From Allacma fusca (taxonomy: Eukaryota > Arthropoda > Collembola > Symphypleona > Sminthuridae), in assembly GCA_947179485.1 (NCBI GenBank), contig OX359246.1, positions 17,050,001 through 17,114,000 of the forward strand: a DNA stretch of 64,000 nt, read 5' to 3'. Both the position numbers and the translations under genes were made by a program. Under the pieces are notes generated by a model, which worked only from the letters and a program-made list of their open reading frames with translations, searched no databases and was not told where the DNA came from. Below are positions 33,791 to 44,344 of the stretch, piece after piece (within the stretch, counting starts at the first letter, position 1; the number at the start of each line of letters is the position of its first letter).

Positions 33791-35699
33791 TTTCCGTAGC
33801 TAGTTAGCAATCATTGCAATGAATCTATATATGATACCTCTATTTGAAATCCATAAATTTTTACTAGTGCCTAATGTTTGTAAGAAAAGGTTCCTAATAT
33901 ATGAGATTTGTGTTTTGTAAAAGTTCGTTCTTTTAAAACTGATTTAAAAAAAATAGAAGATCTATAATTATTTTTATTTGCACATTTATATGATTAGCTA
34001 GCGAAAAATTATGTTACCATATATGTACATACATACGTTTGTATATGGTCGCTAGCAAATAAATTAAACTAATTAAAAAACATTGTCCCCCCCACTTTGT
34101 CGGTCGTTCCGGAGTGCCTGGACAGAGGTGAATATAAATTACAAACATGTCTTGCAACGTATTATATAACAATCCATTTACTACTGTACACCTGAAATAT
34201 TTTTATATAAAAGGCATAGGTCTACAAGATGGCCCAGGATAGAAGGAACATCGTAAGTTTACTGTAACAAGCCTGAAGGAATTTGGATTTGTCAAGAAAT
34301 CTCTGGAACCAATAATTAAAAGAAGCTCAAGAAATGGTTAGATCGTTGCTGCCATTGGCTGGGAAACCGGTCTCCTTGCACAACATGTTCAACATTGCTG
34401 TCATTAACGTGTTGTCGATGATTATTAAAGGAGACAGATTTTCCCATGATGATCGTAAGCTTCATTACTTTATCAACATTATTTCCAAGTGAGTTTAAGC
34501 ATCTGCAGTTTGGAGGAACTTCGAAGATTATTTCAGGTGATTGGGGCAGTAATATTTTCTAAAATGAAATCAACACTCATTGACTTCAAATTTGTTTACT
34601 GTTTTAGATTTATGAGTCCAACAAATAATTTCTGGATGTTTTTCTTCCCCCGGTTTTATATCTGGTTTCCAAAACTGAGTGGTTGGGACAATTACATGGG
34701 CGTTACAAATTTCATGTTTAATTTTATTCAAGAGCTTGTGGATGATGAACGGAAAACCTTTGTTAAAGGAATCCGTAGACATTTTATTGATGTGTACTTG
34801 GAGGAATTAGACAATCAAAAATTAGATTTATAGAGTCTATTTGCAGGGAAAATTGGAGGTAAAAATTATTCTTCATGGTAATAGTTTGCGGCATCATCGT
34901 TTCGTCATTCTGATTATTTAAAACTTTCTATACACGAATGATACAGAGGAGAATATGACAGCGACTGTCAGGGACTTATTCTTTGCTGGATCGGAAACCA
35001 CTAGCACAGCACTATCTTGGATATGCTTGTACTTGGCATTGTATCCTGAAATCCAGAGACAAGTGCAAGCTGAAATTGAAAATGTTATCGGTTATAACGT
35101 TCCAACATTGGATAAATGGAACAGGTGCATAAAACTGATAATGACATTTCTCAAAATATTTAACGATGAAATTTAAACTTTACTGAAATCTTCCTTTCAG
35201 CATGCCTTACACTCAGGGTGTAATCTTCGAGTCTCTTCGATGTTCATCTGTAACTCCGATCGAAATTGCTCGTCGTGTTTTAGAAGACGTGGCAGTCGGA
35301 GGCTACATCATACCAAAAGATTCTCTAGTTTTCTCAAATATTTATGCCGCTCATCACGATCCCGAAGTTTGGGATGACCCTCATAGCTTCAAGCCTGAAA
35401 GGTTTCTCAGTTCGGATGGAACGCGTGTTGTAAAATGCAATGATTTGGTTGCTTTCTCATTCGGAAAGCGTACATGTCCTGGTGAAGCCCTTGCAAAGGA
35501 CCAACTGTTCATATTCCTGACAAGTATCTTACAACGTTTTGTAATTTCTCTTGACCCTTCAGAAAAGCGTCCTACAATGAATGCAAAGTTTTCAGTGACA
35601 AGATCGCCATTACCGCATAAACTTATTCTTGAAGACCGTCCGAATTTTTGCAAGTAATGTACGATTTGGCCATTGTGGTCATTACATATTACTACTTTA

Positions 35700-36160
35700 T
35701 AATTTTACGGGTTTTCCTCTTGAACACAACATGAGATAGTATAAGAGTTAAACAAAAGACCCCATAATTCCCGAGCATACATAATGCCTAGCTTTTATTA
35801 TGGGGAGTATACTCCTGGGTCTCCGTGAATATTTTTAATGAAAAGACATTACAATTACATTTACAACTTAAAATAATTAACCGAAACTGAACAATTTTAA
35901 CATTTGTGTGCATTGAACGAACTTAGATAATTATGTGAATCTTAAATTAAAACGTGAAAGCATTTGACACATTCTTTCGTGATTATGCCGGTCCACAATA
36001 CTTTATATTCATTGTTACTCGTTCCATTTATTCAGAATTCAACGATAGAAGAACCTCTCATTGAACCACAAATTAGGTGTACGTGTATTAATAATATAGT
36101 TTATGCATAATTATGTATACCTGTAGAAATGGCAAATGAGCTGTTGCAATTCACGATTTT
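35700..36160. repeat. duplicated 3' flank of P450 copy 1
   Basis: It matches 46680-47130 downstream of P450 copy 2 (shared GAAAGCATTTGA/GGAAGCATTTGA, AATTATGCC-like, CATTCAGAATTCAACxxT, then TTGA(A/G)CCA). This puts the downstream border of the duplicated P450 unit at or beyond 36160. Confidence 0.55.
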
Positions 36161-38725
36161 TGCAGATGATTTTTAAGGGCGAAATGAAACCAAGTTATGA
36201 CTATTGTTATCGTCCTGATGGCTGCTTGTCCGTTTGCACAATAAATGTCGAAATAAGATCTTCGGTTTGACCTTAGGAAATAAAAACAGCTCACAATTAT
36301 ATACAAGCTATGTTAATTCATTTGTTTATGGTTTGTCGGTTGAGCTACATAAACCGATCTGACCAACCTGTAAAAATCGACCATTATTTGATGACAGGTG
36401 TTACACATCATTTTTGTCAATACCAAGAATCTCTAGCAGCAGCGCAATGGTTCTAATGGTTCGCAATGTTCTAACTTCTCGCATGTACTTTATTAAATAA
36501 ATTGCTTTAAAATATTCCAGTGACGAGAAGACATAAACTAGATTTCCCACTTTTGATAAAAAATTCAGCAGAGCTTCACTATAAGCAAAATGATATGCGC
36601 GCATCGTATCTATAATTCGTTTGCATTGAAACAATTTGTTGAACAGCAGGAAATAATTGTAATAGTAATAAGCCAATAATAGCCCCGTACACTGAACTTT
36701 CTGATGGTCTTATTTGGATGATTAACAATTTATGTAATTTTGACACTTGTAAATGATGATTTTGTTAGCTTTTTCTTGCAGTACTTGCAAATGATTCTAT
36801 TCGACTAGGTTTGCACATGAAGTGAAACTCTGAATTTGCTATTTGTTTTGCTATTGTCATTTTAATCCAGTTCGAACCACACAAGAAACACATATGACCT
36901 CAAAGTCATTTTAGTTTAAAGAAGTACATTTAATTGTATGTATTGAACTAAACTATGATTTGAAATGGTTCAGGTTGTGAGGTAATTCTAAAACATCCCA
37001 ATGATTTCTAGTAATAAGCGTTATGAAAGCAAATGACACGTTGAAATTGGAATGCTTTAGAGTAATTATAAAACTATACTTTCTGAATTTTTTCCGATTC
37101 TAAAATGAAAATGGTTACTGCATTTTTTTCAATTTTCTTCAAATTGTAATTCGTATTCACATCTGAGTTACTGATCGACACCCTAAACCTAGTGCTTGTC
37201 TTCAAGCCACGGTACTACCAAAATATTTTGTGTATTTATCTTAATTGTAGTAATTTTCATTAGGATCTTGACTAGTTTGGCTTGCTGCTACATTGGGAGA
37301 ATTTGTGCATGGGTATCTGTATTTGAAAGTCAAATAGGGGTCGAGAAAAATTCGATCAACATTTTCGGAAAAGGGACCGTGATTTTCACCCGTGATAATG
37401 ATTTCAAATTTATTTACGTAGTCTTCTTTCAGTCAGTATCAAATTGAATTTTCAAAGAGATACCATAATATAGTGATATGGTAATTTGTAACTTAGGAAA
37501 TCATTGCACAACGACTCAGAGAACGACAAAGAAACAAGAACTATTTTTCCAGCAATTACATTATTGTCAAAATTGTTGAATTGATTGCTGGATATTTTGA
37601 CCGCATCTTTCAATAATCATTCACAACAATGGATTGTTCCGCTTTGGAAATCTGTTTTGGCCTGATCGAAATTCTAAATCATTTAATTTTGTTCCTAATT
37701 TACAATTTAGGAAGAAGAGAGAATTTGATCGGACCAAACTAGAAACTCGAAGGGTCTTTGCTGATGCTATTGATAAGCTTACCAATGAGCATCAAAACTC
37801 CAACCAATTGATTTTATGTGTACTAAAGTTATATTAATTCCTGAAAAAATATACGTGGCTAGGTGGTTGCTTCGAACCCACAAATACAATGTCTTACAAA
37901 TGTCTGGTCCAACGGATGGAATTGAACATTCACTGCTGATCCAGTAAATCAACTGAAGAATATTCCTTAGTACAAGATTGCAAAACAGATCACAAATAAT
38001 GGTCCTTGTCCTTTGCTGAAACAAGAGCAGACAAAAAATCAGAAAACATATCGAAGCATTTCCAGACTAGCACGGCACAATCAATTCATTGGCTCTAAGG
38101 TGTCTCATTCGGAAATTCACGAAAATTTGGTAGATCCTAATGTGGGCAATAAAACATTTTGTTGCTGTCTTTTGGTAATTTTTTAATTTGCAACAGAAAT
38201 TACCAAAACGTGCATATTAAGCCAAAAACATTGGAGGATCGATACAATGCCTGTTTACAGGAGCTAGCGGGAGAAAATGTTTGTGTAACCGTGTGTTTAT
38301 AAGCACATACTGTACTGATATAACATATACTGTACTTTGTCGCTGAGTAAATAGTGAATTTTTTTTTAAAGTTGGTACAGTCACTATTTGCAATATTCCT
38401 GAGTGTCCACCCAAGATATGATAACGGAGAGTTCACCTTTGTAGGAAAAAACGCAAACGCCTATCCCAGGTATCCCAGATGGCTAATTCGGATTCTGGCT
38501 AACTACAGGAGCATAGCTATCAATATTGCTTAACAATATTGTTTGCTTAAAATATATTCTTTAAAGTTTGAAAATGGGCCAATAACTGATATAACCCCGG
38601 AAAACAAAAGCGCATCAAAAATCAAAGAAGAGTTAATTTTTCATTCAATAATATTGCATAAAGCGACCGGTATTTCACAACGTGAAAAATAAATTTTGTA
38701 TACAAATATTTGAACATACGAACCT
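36161..38725. other. intergenic, no gene recognised
   Basis: AT-rich. 37620-38065 contains the repeat related to 33320-33790. An open frame on the - strand (36401-36676, 91 codons) and one on the + strand (37196-37447) show hydrophobic stretches but no recognisable family or paralogue in the window. Confidence 0.4.
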
Positions 38726-39231
38726 CCCAAGTGGAAATTTTGATAGCTTTAACGTAAATGTTAGAGTAAAAAGAACAATTTTCGTTGAAATAACGTAAAA
38801 ATGTTTACCGTTAATTTTTAAACGAAAGATTTACGTAAATTGTTTACCTGAAAAAAGTAGTAAAATGCGGACGTTGCAGCAACGTATATCTACATACAAT
38901 TCAAGCGCGTATTCGAAATGGTGAAATTCTAACGTAAAATTTACGTCAGAGTAGTACGCTATTCCACGAATACGATTTCCACTAAAAAAGTCAAATAATT
39001 GCTTAAAATCTTTTTCGACATGCTCAATTCAAACTCCATTTTCCCCGGCATATCTTTCTTCAACTATTTAACGGTCAATCATAATTCAAGCTCGTGTAAG
39101 CCATTCTGAAATCTGAAGAGCTGGTAAAAAGTATTAACTGATGAGTAGTTTTTTCGTCAATCTAATTTAAAATCATCGTAAGTAGTAACTACTTGGTAAC
39201 ATAGATATTTCGTGAGGTCAACATTTTAAAA

Positions 39232-41270
39232 ATGGGTAAAGTAAAACTAAGTAAACGACAGACTCGCCGTCACATTGCAAAAGCAGTTGCATTAAATTTA
39301 AGTACTTTGCAATCATCAGTAGAAATTACAACGGTTTCAACTCGACAAAGTCAAATAAGTGTTTCCCTACAAAATCATCAGCCTACAAATTATGATGATC
39401 AAAATAACAGTGAAAGTGATTCCGACGTAGTCAGGAAAGTATCTTTGGTGACAGCTATACTGAGTCGGAATTGTCCTACTCCACGGATGAAGAAGTTAAT
39501 CGAAGATTCGAGGATCACGAAGATTCAATTCCTGAAACACTTGGGCAGCAACTCCAGAATTGGGCTATACAACAAAATATTTCCCATCAAGCTGTGGACA
39601 AGTTACTACACATACTTTCTGGATATCATCCCGAACTTCCGAAAAGCTCGAAGACATTGTTAAAGACGCCCCTGTTTAGTAATGTTATTGAGTGCGGAAC
39701 AGGAGAATTACTGTATTTAGGCTTGAAAGATGGTATTTTAGCAAAACCTAAAGCAGGTTTAAAACCTGGGGTCTCCACAATATCTCTTCAATTTAATATT
39801 GATGGTATACCACCCTTTAATAGTTCAAATCTTTCACTGTGGCCAATTTTAGCAATTGTAAATGAATGTTTGGATGAGACCCCATTTGGGATTCAAATTT
39901 ACTTGGGATATTCAAAACCAAAAAGTTTAGACAATTTTTTTGGGAGATTTTGTACAGAGTTCGATGCCGTTCTTCGAGAAGGATTAAAAATTGGCGACCA
40001 ATTGTTGCACATCAATAAAGCCAAGTGAATATTCGTCTGTGATGCGCCGGCAAGAGCTTTCATCAAGGCAATTAAAGGTCATTCAGGTTATTATGGGTGT
40101 GAAAAATATGAGACGGAGGGTGTGTGGGAAAACAAAGTTGTCTTCCCATATTTTAATGACAAAGTTAGAACGGATGAATCGTTTACTGCCCGTGCTCAGG
40201 AAGAACATCATTTGTACCCTTACGATTGCAAACCTTCACCATTGGAAACAATAGGCATCGGCATGTGTACTCAGATCCCACTCGAGTACATGCACTTGGT
40301 CTGCCTTGGAATTGTGCGAAAGTTATTACATCTTTGGACGAAAGGCCCCACAAGGACACGACTCTCAAGCAACGAATTGAAAGTAATATCTGAAAGTCTA
40401 CGAAAGTGCAGATATTGCATTCCTTCCGAATTTCAAAGAAAACCTCGAGAATTAGAAGTTTTTTCTAGATGGAAAGCAACAGAATGCCGTTTGTTCCTTA
40501 TATACGTAGGACCTGTAATTCTTCAAAACGTACTCAAACCCGAATTATTTTCTAATTTTATGTTACTCAGCGTAGGTATCCGTATTTTGCTTACCAAAAA
40601 TGTCACTTTATACACCACTGGAGGAGACCTTTTAAAATTGTTTGTGGAACATTACCGAGGTCTTTACGGAAATGGACATGTAGTTTATAATGTACACAAC
40701 ATAATTCATCTTGCAGATGAGGCTAAGCGACACGGGAGTTTAGACACTTTCAGTGCTTTTCGTTTTGAATCTTACTTGGGGAAACTAAAATAAAAATTAC
40801 GGTCAGGAAACAAACCGCTTCAGCAGCTTCATCGAAGAATTATGGAAACCGTAAATCAGACAAATGTTTCACAACCGATTCCGTCTTTATCAATCAAAAA
40901 TTATTTTGGACCACTTTTGCCCCAATATGACGACGATAGTTTTTTAAAATTTAAAAAATTGGTAACAAGTAATTTTACATTAAGCACCAGTAGCCGTGAT
41001 AGCTACTGTAAAACTAAACTTGGGGAAATTATACAAATTGTGAATTTCATACACCGGAATTCAGATATTTATGTTATTTTTAAGAAAATGACAACAGTTT
41101 CAAATTTATTTGATTAACCCATTTCATCTGGAAATCTAGGGATACGTGTAACTAAATTAGCTAGCTCTAAACTGTTCTCTGTTGAATTCGACCAAATTTC
41201 AGAAAAATTATTTGCTATACCAGATAAAAACCTAAACGTTGTATTGCTACCTATCTGTCATACTGTGTAG
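39232..41270 (+). pseudogene. TNP2-like transposase, interrupted by one frameshift and three stops
   Basis: The start MGKVKLSKRQTRRHIAK is basic. After about 39430 the acidic continuation (ESxLSYSTDEE) is in another frame, so one frameshift or a missed intron lies at about 39425-39470. From there a single frame runs to 41270 but contains TGA at 40026, TAA at 40791 and TAA at 41115. Similarity continues straight through each stop: FVCDAPARAFIKAIKGHSGY (after 40026) is the hallmark of this transposase group, and the C-terminal part after 41115 reads on to TAG at 41268. CTQIPLEYMHLVCLGIVRKL lies near 40266. HNIIHLADEAKRHGSLDTFS near 40698 resembles the DUF4218 region. No Met is needed at the later open frames; they are pieces of one dead gene. 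Confidence 0.8.
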
Positions 41271-41336
41271 GAGTTAATACAAATATTTTTATAGTGTCAT
41301 CATAACAATTAATGATAAACTTTCAGTTCTTATAAA

Positions 41337-42991
41337 ATGTACGCACTTGCGAACTTCTACGAAGAAAAAGCTGAAGATGGAAGTACAGCATGTGAGATTG
41401 TGCCAATGACATGGGTTAGGTCCAATTTAAAATCTTGCCACTGGCCTGGAAATTCGTCGTACCAGAGGGAATTTAAGAAGCAAAATTGCGTTCCCGGTCC
41501 AAAATGGAAAACTCCAGTTTGTAAGATCCAGCATTTTTCGGGTGAGCTTTTTTTGCAATTATTTACATACAGATTGAATGTATGGGGGTATAGCGAAATG
41601 AACGTTACAGTAATTCTAATGGTGCAGTCAACTGTTACAATCAAAGTAGTAGAATTAATACGATATTTATTTTATTCCCAGCTGATTTGGAATTTCTCCG
41701 CACAAAAAGAGATGTGTATTTGCTGGAGTCAACTGCAAATGATGATTCTGAATCGGAAACCAGATGATTTTCGACGGCAAGTTGTTCTAAAAACAAGTCT
41801 TCAGTAAGCCCCGATTCTAGTTCGGATGAATCAGTTTCAGATGTGATCCCTCCGAAACGCAGAAAAGTCACTGTGACGCTACCACAAGCACCTGTGTTTT
41901 TACCAACAACCGACTTGTTTAACATTAAAGATGTCAATGGAATATGTACTGGAGAAAATCAGCCATTGATTATTGATATTCTTGAAGAACCACCACCCGG
42001 TGAAACCAATGATATTGGCGCTAATGTAGAAGCCTGCGGGAGCCAGAGACCAAATACTTCGAATGGTTGATAATAAAAACTATTCGATTAACTATTTAAT
42101 AAAATTTGGATGAAATTGACGTCAAAGGATAAAACATTTGATTAAATTTTGATTATGGAGCAGCAAATATGTAATACCGTCAGTTATTGCAGCTATACCT
42201 GAGCTAAATCATTTTTATCTAAATTATTTAATTTATTATAGAATTTCCAAAATTAATTCTTCGGCGTTTGGAAAAAATTGAGCGGAAGATTGGAGAAGTT
42301 CAGGAAGACGTAAGACGAATTTCAAATAGTCCGTCTCATCGGTTTGAGTTTCCACCAAACTGCCCTTCACTGCCAATAACTTCCTTATTGGATGTGGATA
42401 CCTTTGAGGTCTACATAAATTCCGTTGAGAACTTACAATTAATGGTTAACGAAATTATTTGCACATTAAGGCTTCGTTAGCTTTGTTATTTTATTTATTC
42501 CTATCTCAATATTTTGACCTAATCATTTGATTCTGAAATTTCAGGCTGATTTTCTATCAAAAACCGGTGGAAAGAACGAGGAGGAAGCTACTAAGCGGGT
42601 TTTGGCAGAAATCCTTTCTGACAGTCTCGCTTCTAAGCTTAATTGGAAAGGGATTGTAAGGAAAACTGATCCTTCCAAAATTGGTTTGGTCACGTTTCGG
42701 AATTTGGTGAAACTTTTGAAATGTAAGTTCCTTCGACATATGGTATTTAACATGAAATTCAAAATTTATATTTTACAGATTAATTTTAATAACTACTAAT
42801 TATTATACTAAGCAATATTTAGTTTTTCGATTACAATACTGTTTTATTTTATTTTTGATTTCAAAGGCGCAGTTCGTACAATTATTCCTGCTGCAACAGA
42901 CAAAGGTATTGAAGAAACTGCTAAATATTGGCTCAAGACTGCTCCGGGACGAGACACTGCTAATCGAGCAGATAATTCTGTCTTTAATTAA
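41337..42991 (+). pseudogene. DUF4806 protein of the CACTA-like element, one in-frame stop
   Basis: DUF4806 proteins are common arthropod proteins of unknown function, often found within transposons. Visible exons: about 41338-41541, 41683-42070, 42243-42480 (approximate), 42545-42722 and 42867-42991. The first exon has the N-terminal module (MYALANFYE, then VPMTWVRSNLKSCHWPG). The second is acidic and Ser-rich, then basic (PPKRRKVTV, a likely nuclear signal), and is interrupted by TGA at about 41765. The fourth has the DUF4806 core (GGKNEEEATKRVLAEILSD, then LASKLNWKG), and the last has AVRTIIPAATDKGIEETAKY. Role inferred: accessory DNA-binding factor of the transposon. Confidence 0.7.
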
Positions 42992-43539
42992 AATCCTATT
43001 CCGTTACTATTTGGCTTTACCTGTTGTTTTCATTTTTTCGTAGAAGCTGTGAGTTTATATTCACGTCAGGTTTGGATTAGCAAATAAAGTGCATTATGTT
43101 CACAGTAACGTTTCTAATTATTTATTTTTATAATATTCATTTTGCAAATAGTTAAGAAAACAAATTAATAAAATTAAGCTTCAAAAGACGTTAATTTATG
43201 GAAACTTGCGCTGGTTAATACGACGAAGATTTTTACGTATATTTTACGACTTTCTGTACCTTTAAAGGTCGCAAATGTCTAACGTTTAACCAACCTCTCT
43301 GGGGCGAACATTTCTGCCTAAAATTTACTGAAAACTATGATGGTTATATTACGTTATTACGTTAGTTTTTAACGGTATATTTACGAACAGCGACCGTACA
43401 TTTCTACTTGGGCTAATTATTATTGTTTTCTTCTATAAAATGTTATGAGGTTTTTGCATGACACGATATGCTGTACAAATTTGTGAGACTGTGTATGAAT
43501 GTGCAAAAATTCTACAAACTTTTTTATGATTCACGTACT

Positions 43540-44344
43540 TGGGGTACAACGACGTCGTGGGAACAGGGATTATTTCCAGATAAGGAAGTGGTAAAACGAA
43601 CGATCTTGTAGGAGATAAATCGTAACCAGTGTGTATAACCTCGACAAAATCTAAGAAAGTTTCTGAATGTAAAAATTTGACGGGAAAAAGTTAAATTTAG
43701 GTGTAAATAATAATAATTTATGTATGAATATACATATCATATATATTTAGATATATGCATGCATATTTATGACGTTTAAAATATGATAATTTGCATGATA
43801 CGATATGCTATCAATATTTGTGAGATATTATAGGATGCCGAAATTGCATAAGCATAATTATTCCATAAGTTCAAGAATGTTCAAGTGCTTTTTGGTGAAC
43901 CTTTGTGATTGGACTGTCGTAACGATACGTACTTGTGGTTTTCCACCGGCATGGGAAGGAGATATGTTTTGTCAGGATTTGATCATTCAGTGAATAAAAA
44001 TATCCTTCAGAAATGATTCTACTTTTCATGCATTAATTGTGAAATACGAATTCTGTTTTGATGCGTCAGAGTCTACTTACGAAATCCTAGAATGCATACA
44101 GTATTCTCTTGAAATATAACTATTTTTGTCGCATTTATTCAATTTCTAATAATTAAAACACACTTTCGATATGGTAATGTGGATACAGTAATATAATAAA
44201 TAAGGAAATATCAAGTTTTGATTAGTTAGGTTAAGACAGTAAGTAATTTTCAAAAGTTGAAGCACATTAATTTTACGATGAAAACACGCTTCCTCACATT
44301 ACCGTCAGACCTGTAGTATGTGAACACAGTATAACATTCAAAAA
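43540..44344 (+). repeat. duplicated 5' flank of P450 copy 2
   Basis: Counterpart of 29290-29860. 43690-43960 has an inserted or diverged stretch. The CACTA-like element ends just upstream at 43412, so it landed next to, not inside, the conserved flank. Confidence 0.6.

Larger units (their letters stand above)
30652..34120. mobile_element. hAT-like element A, outermost of a three-level nest, inserted in P450 copy 1
   Basis: The ends are CAGGCACTCCGGA at the left and its reverse complement TCCGGAGTGCCTG at the right. The flanking 8-bp direct repeat GACAGAGG is perfect (30644-30651 and 34121-34128). It consists of the last seven bases of P450 exon 3 plus the first base of the GT donor. P450 copy 2 carries the single uninterrupted GACAGAGG at 45115-45122. 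Inner flanks hold GGGACAxGAGGG and TGTCCC(C)CCACTTT words in both halves. There is no transposase. About 1.2 kb is element A itself; the rest is elements B and C. Confidence 0.93.
29861..35657 (+). pseudogene. cytochrome P450 (CYP2 clan) copy 1, split by a nested transposon and broken
   Basis: P450s are haem mono-oxygenases, here of the ER-anchored microsomal type. Exons: 29861-29942 (hydrophobic anchor), 30032-30164 (GPLSLPFVGALP hinge), 30544-30650, 34220-34488, 34608-34858, 34947-35124 and 35201-35657. They sum to about 491 codons, normal for the family. Exon 6 has the I-helix FAGSETTSTAL. Exon 7 has FESLR (ExxR), PERF, and the haem loop FSFGKRTCPG with its Cys ligand. Lesions: a 3.5-kb hAT-like insertion at the end of exon 3; TAG at 34240-34242 where copy 2 has Trp; a one-base loss near 34318 in exon 4; and TAG at 34831-34833 in exon 5 where copy 2 has Glu. 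The final exon itself is intact. No full enzyme is likely. Confidence 0.9.
38726..43412 (+). mobile_element. CACTA/EnSpm-like DNA transposon, 4.7 kb, with both element genes
   Basis: Terminal inverted repeats: left CCCAAGTGGAAATTTTGA, right (reverse complement) CCCAAGTAGAAATGTACG. They are bordered by a 2-bp direct CT (38724-38725 and 43413-43414). Both subterminal zones are full of AACGTAAA/TTTACGT words (38749-38960 and 43225-43395). Inside lie a transposase gene (39232-41270) and a DUF4806 gene (41337-42991), both on the + strand. The superfamily name is tentative: the protein looks like the TNP2 type, but the terminal bases are CCC rather than CACTA. The structure is full-length though the genes carry stops. 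Confidence 0.8.

Noticed and set aside
35381-35653. Antisense frame over the P450 last exon (also 46391-46687)
   Set aside because: Preserved only because the sense strand exons are identical in both copies; no independent signal.
36401-36676. 91-codon - strand frame with hydrophobic stretches as a possible receptor fragment
   Set aside because: No resemblance to the Gr copies here, no splice context and no paralogue.
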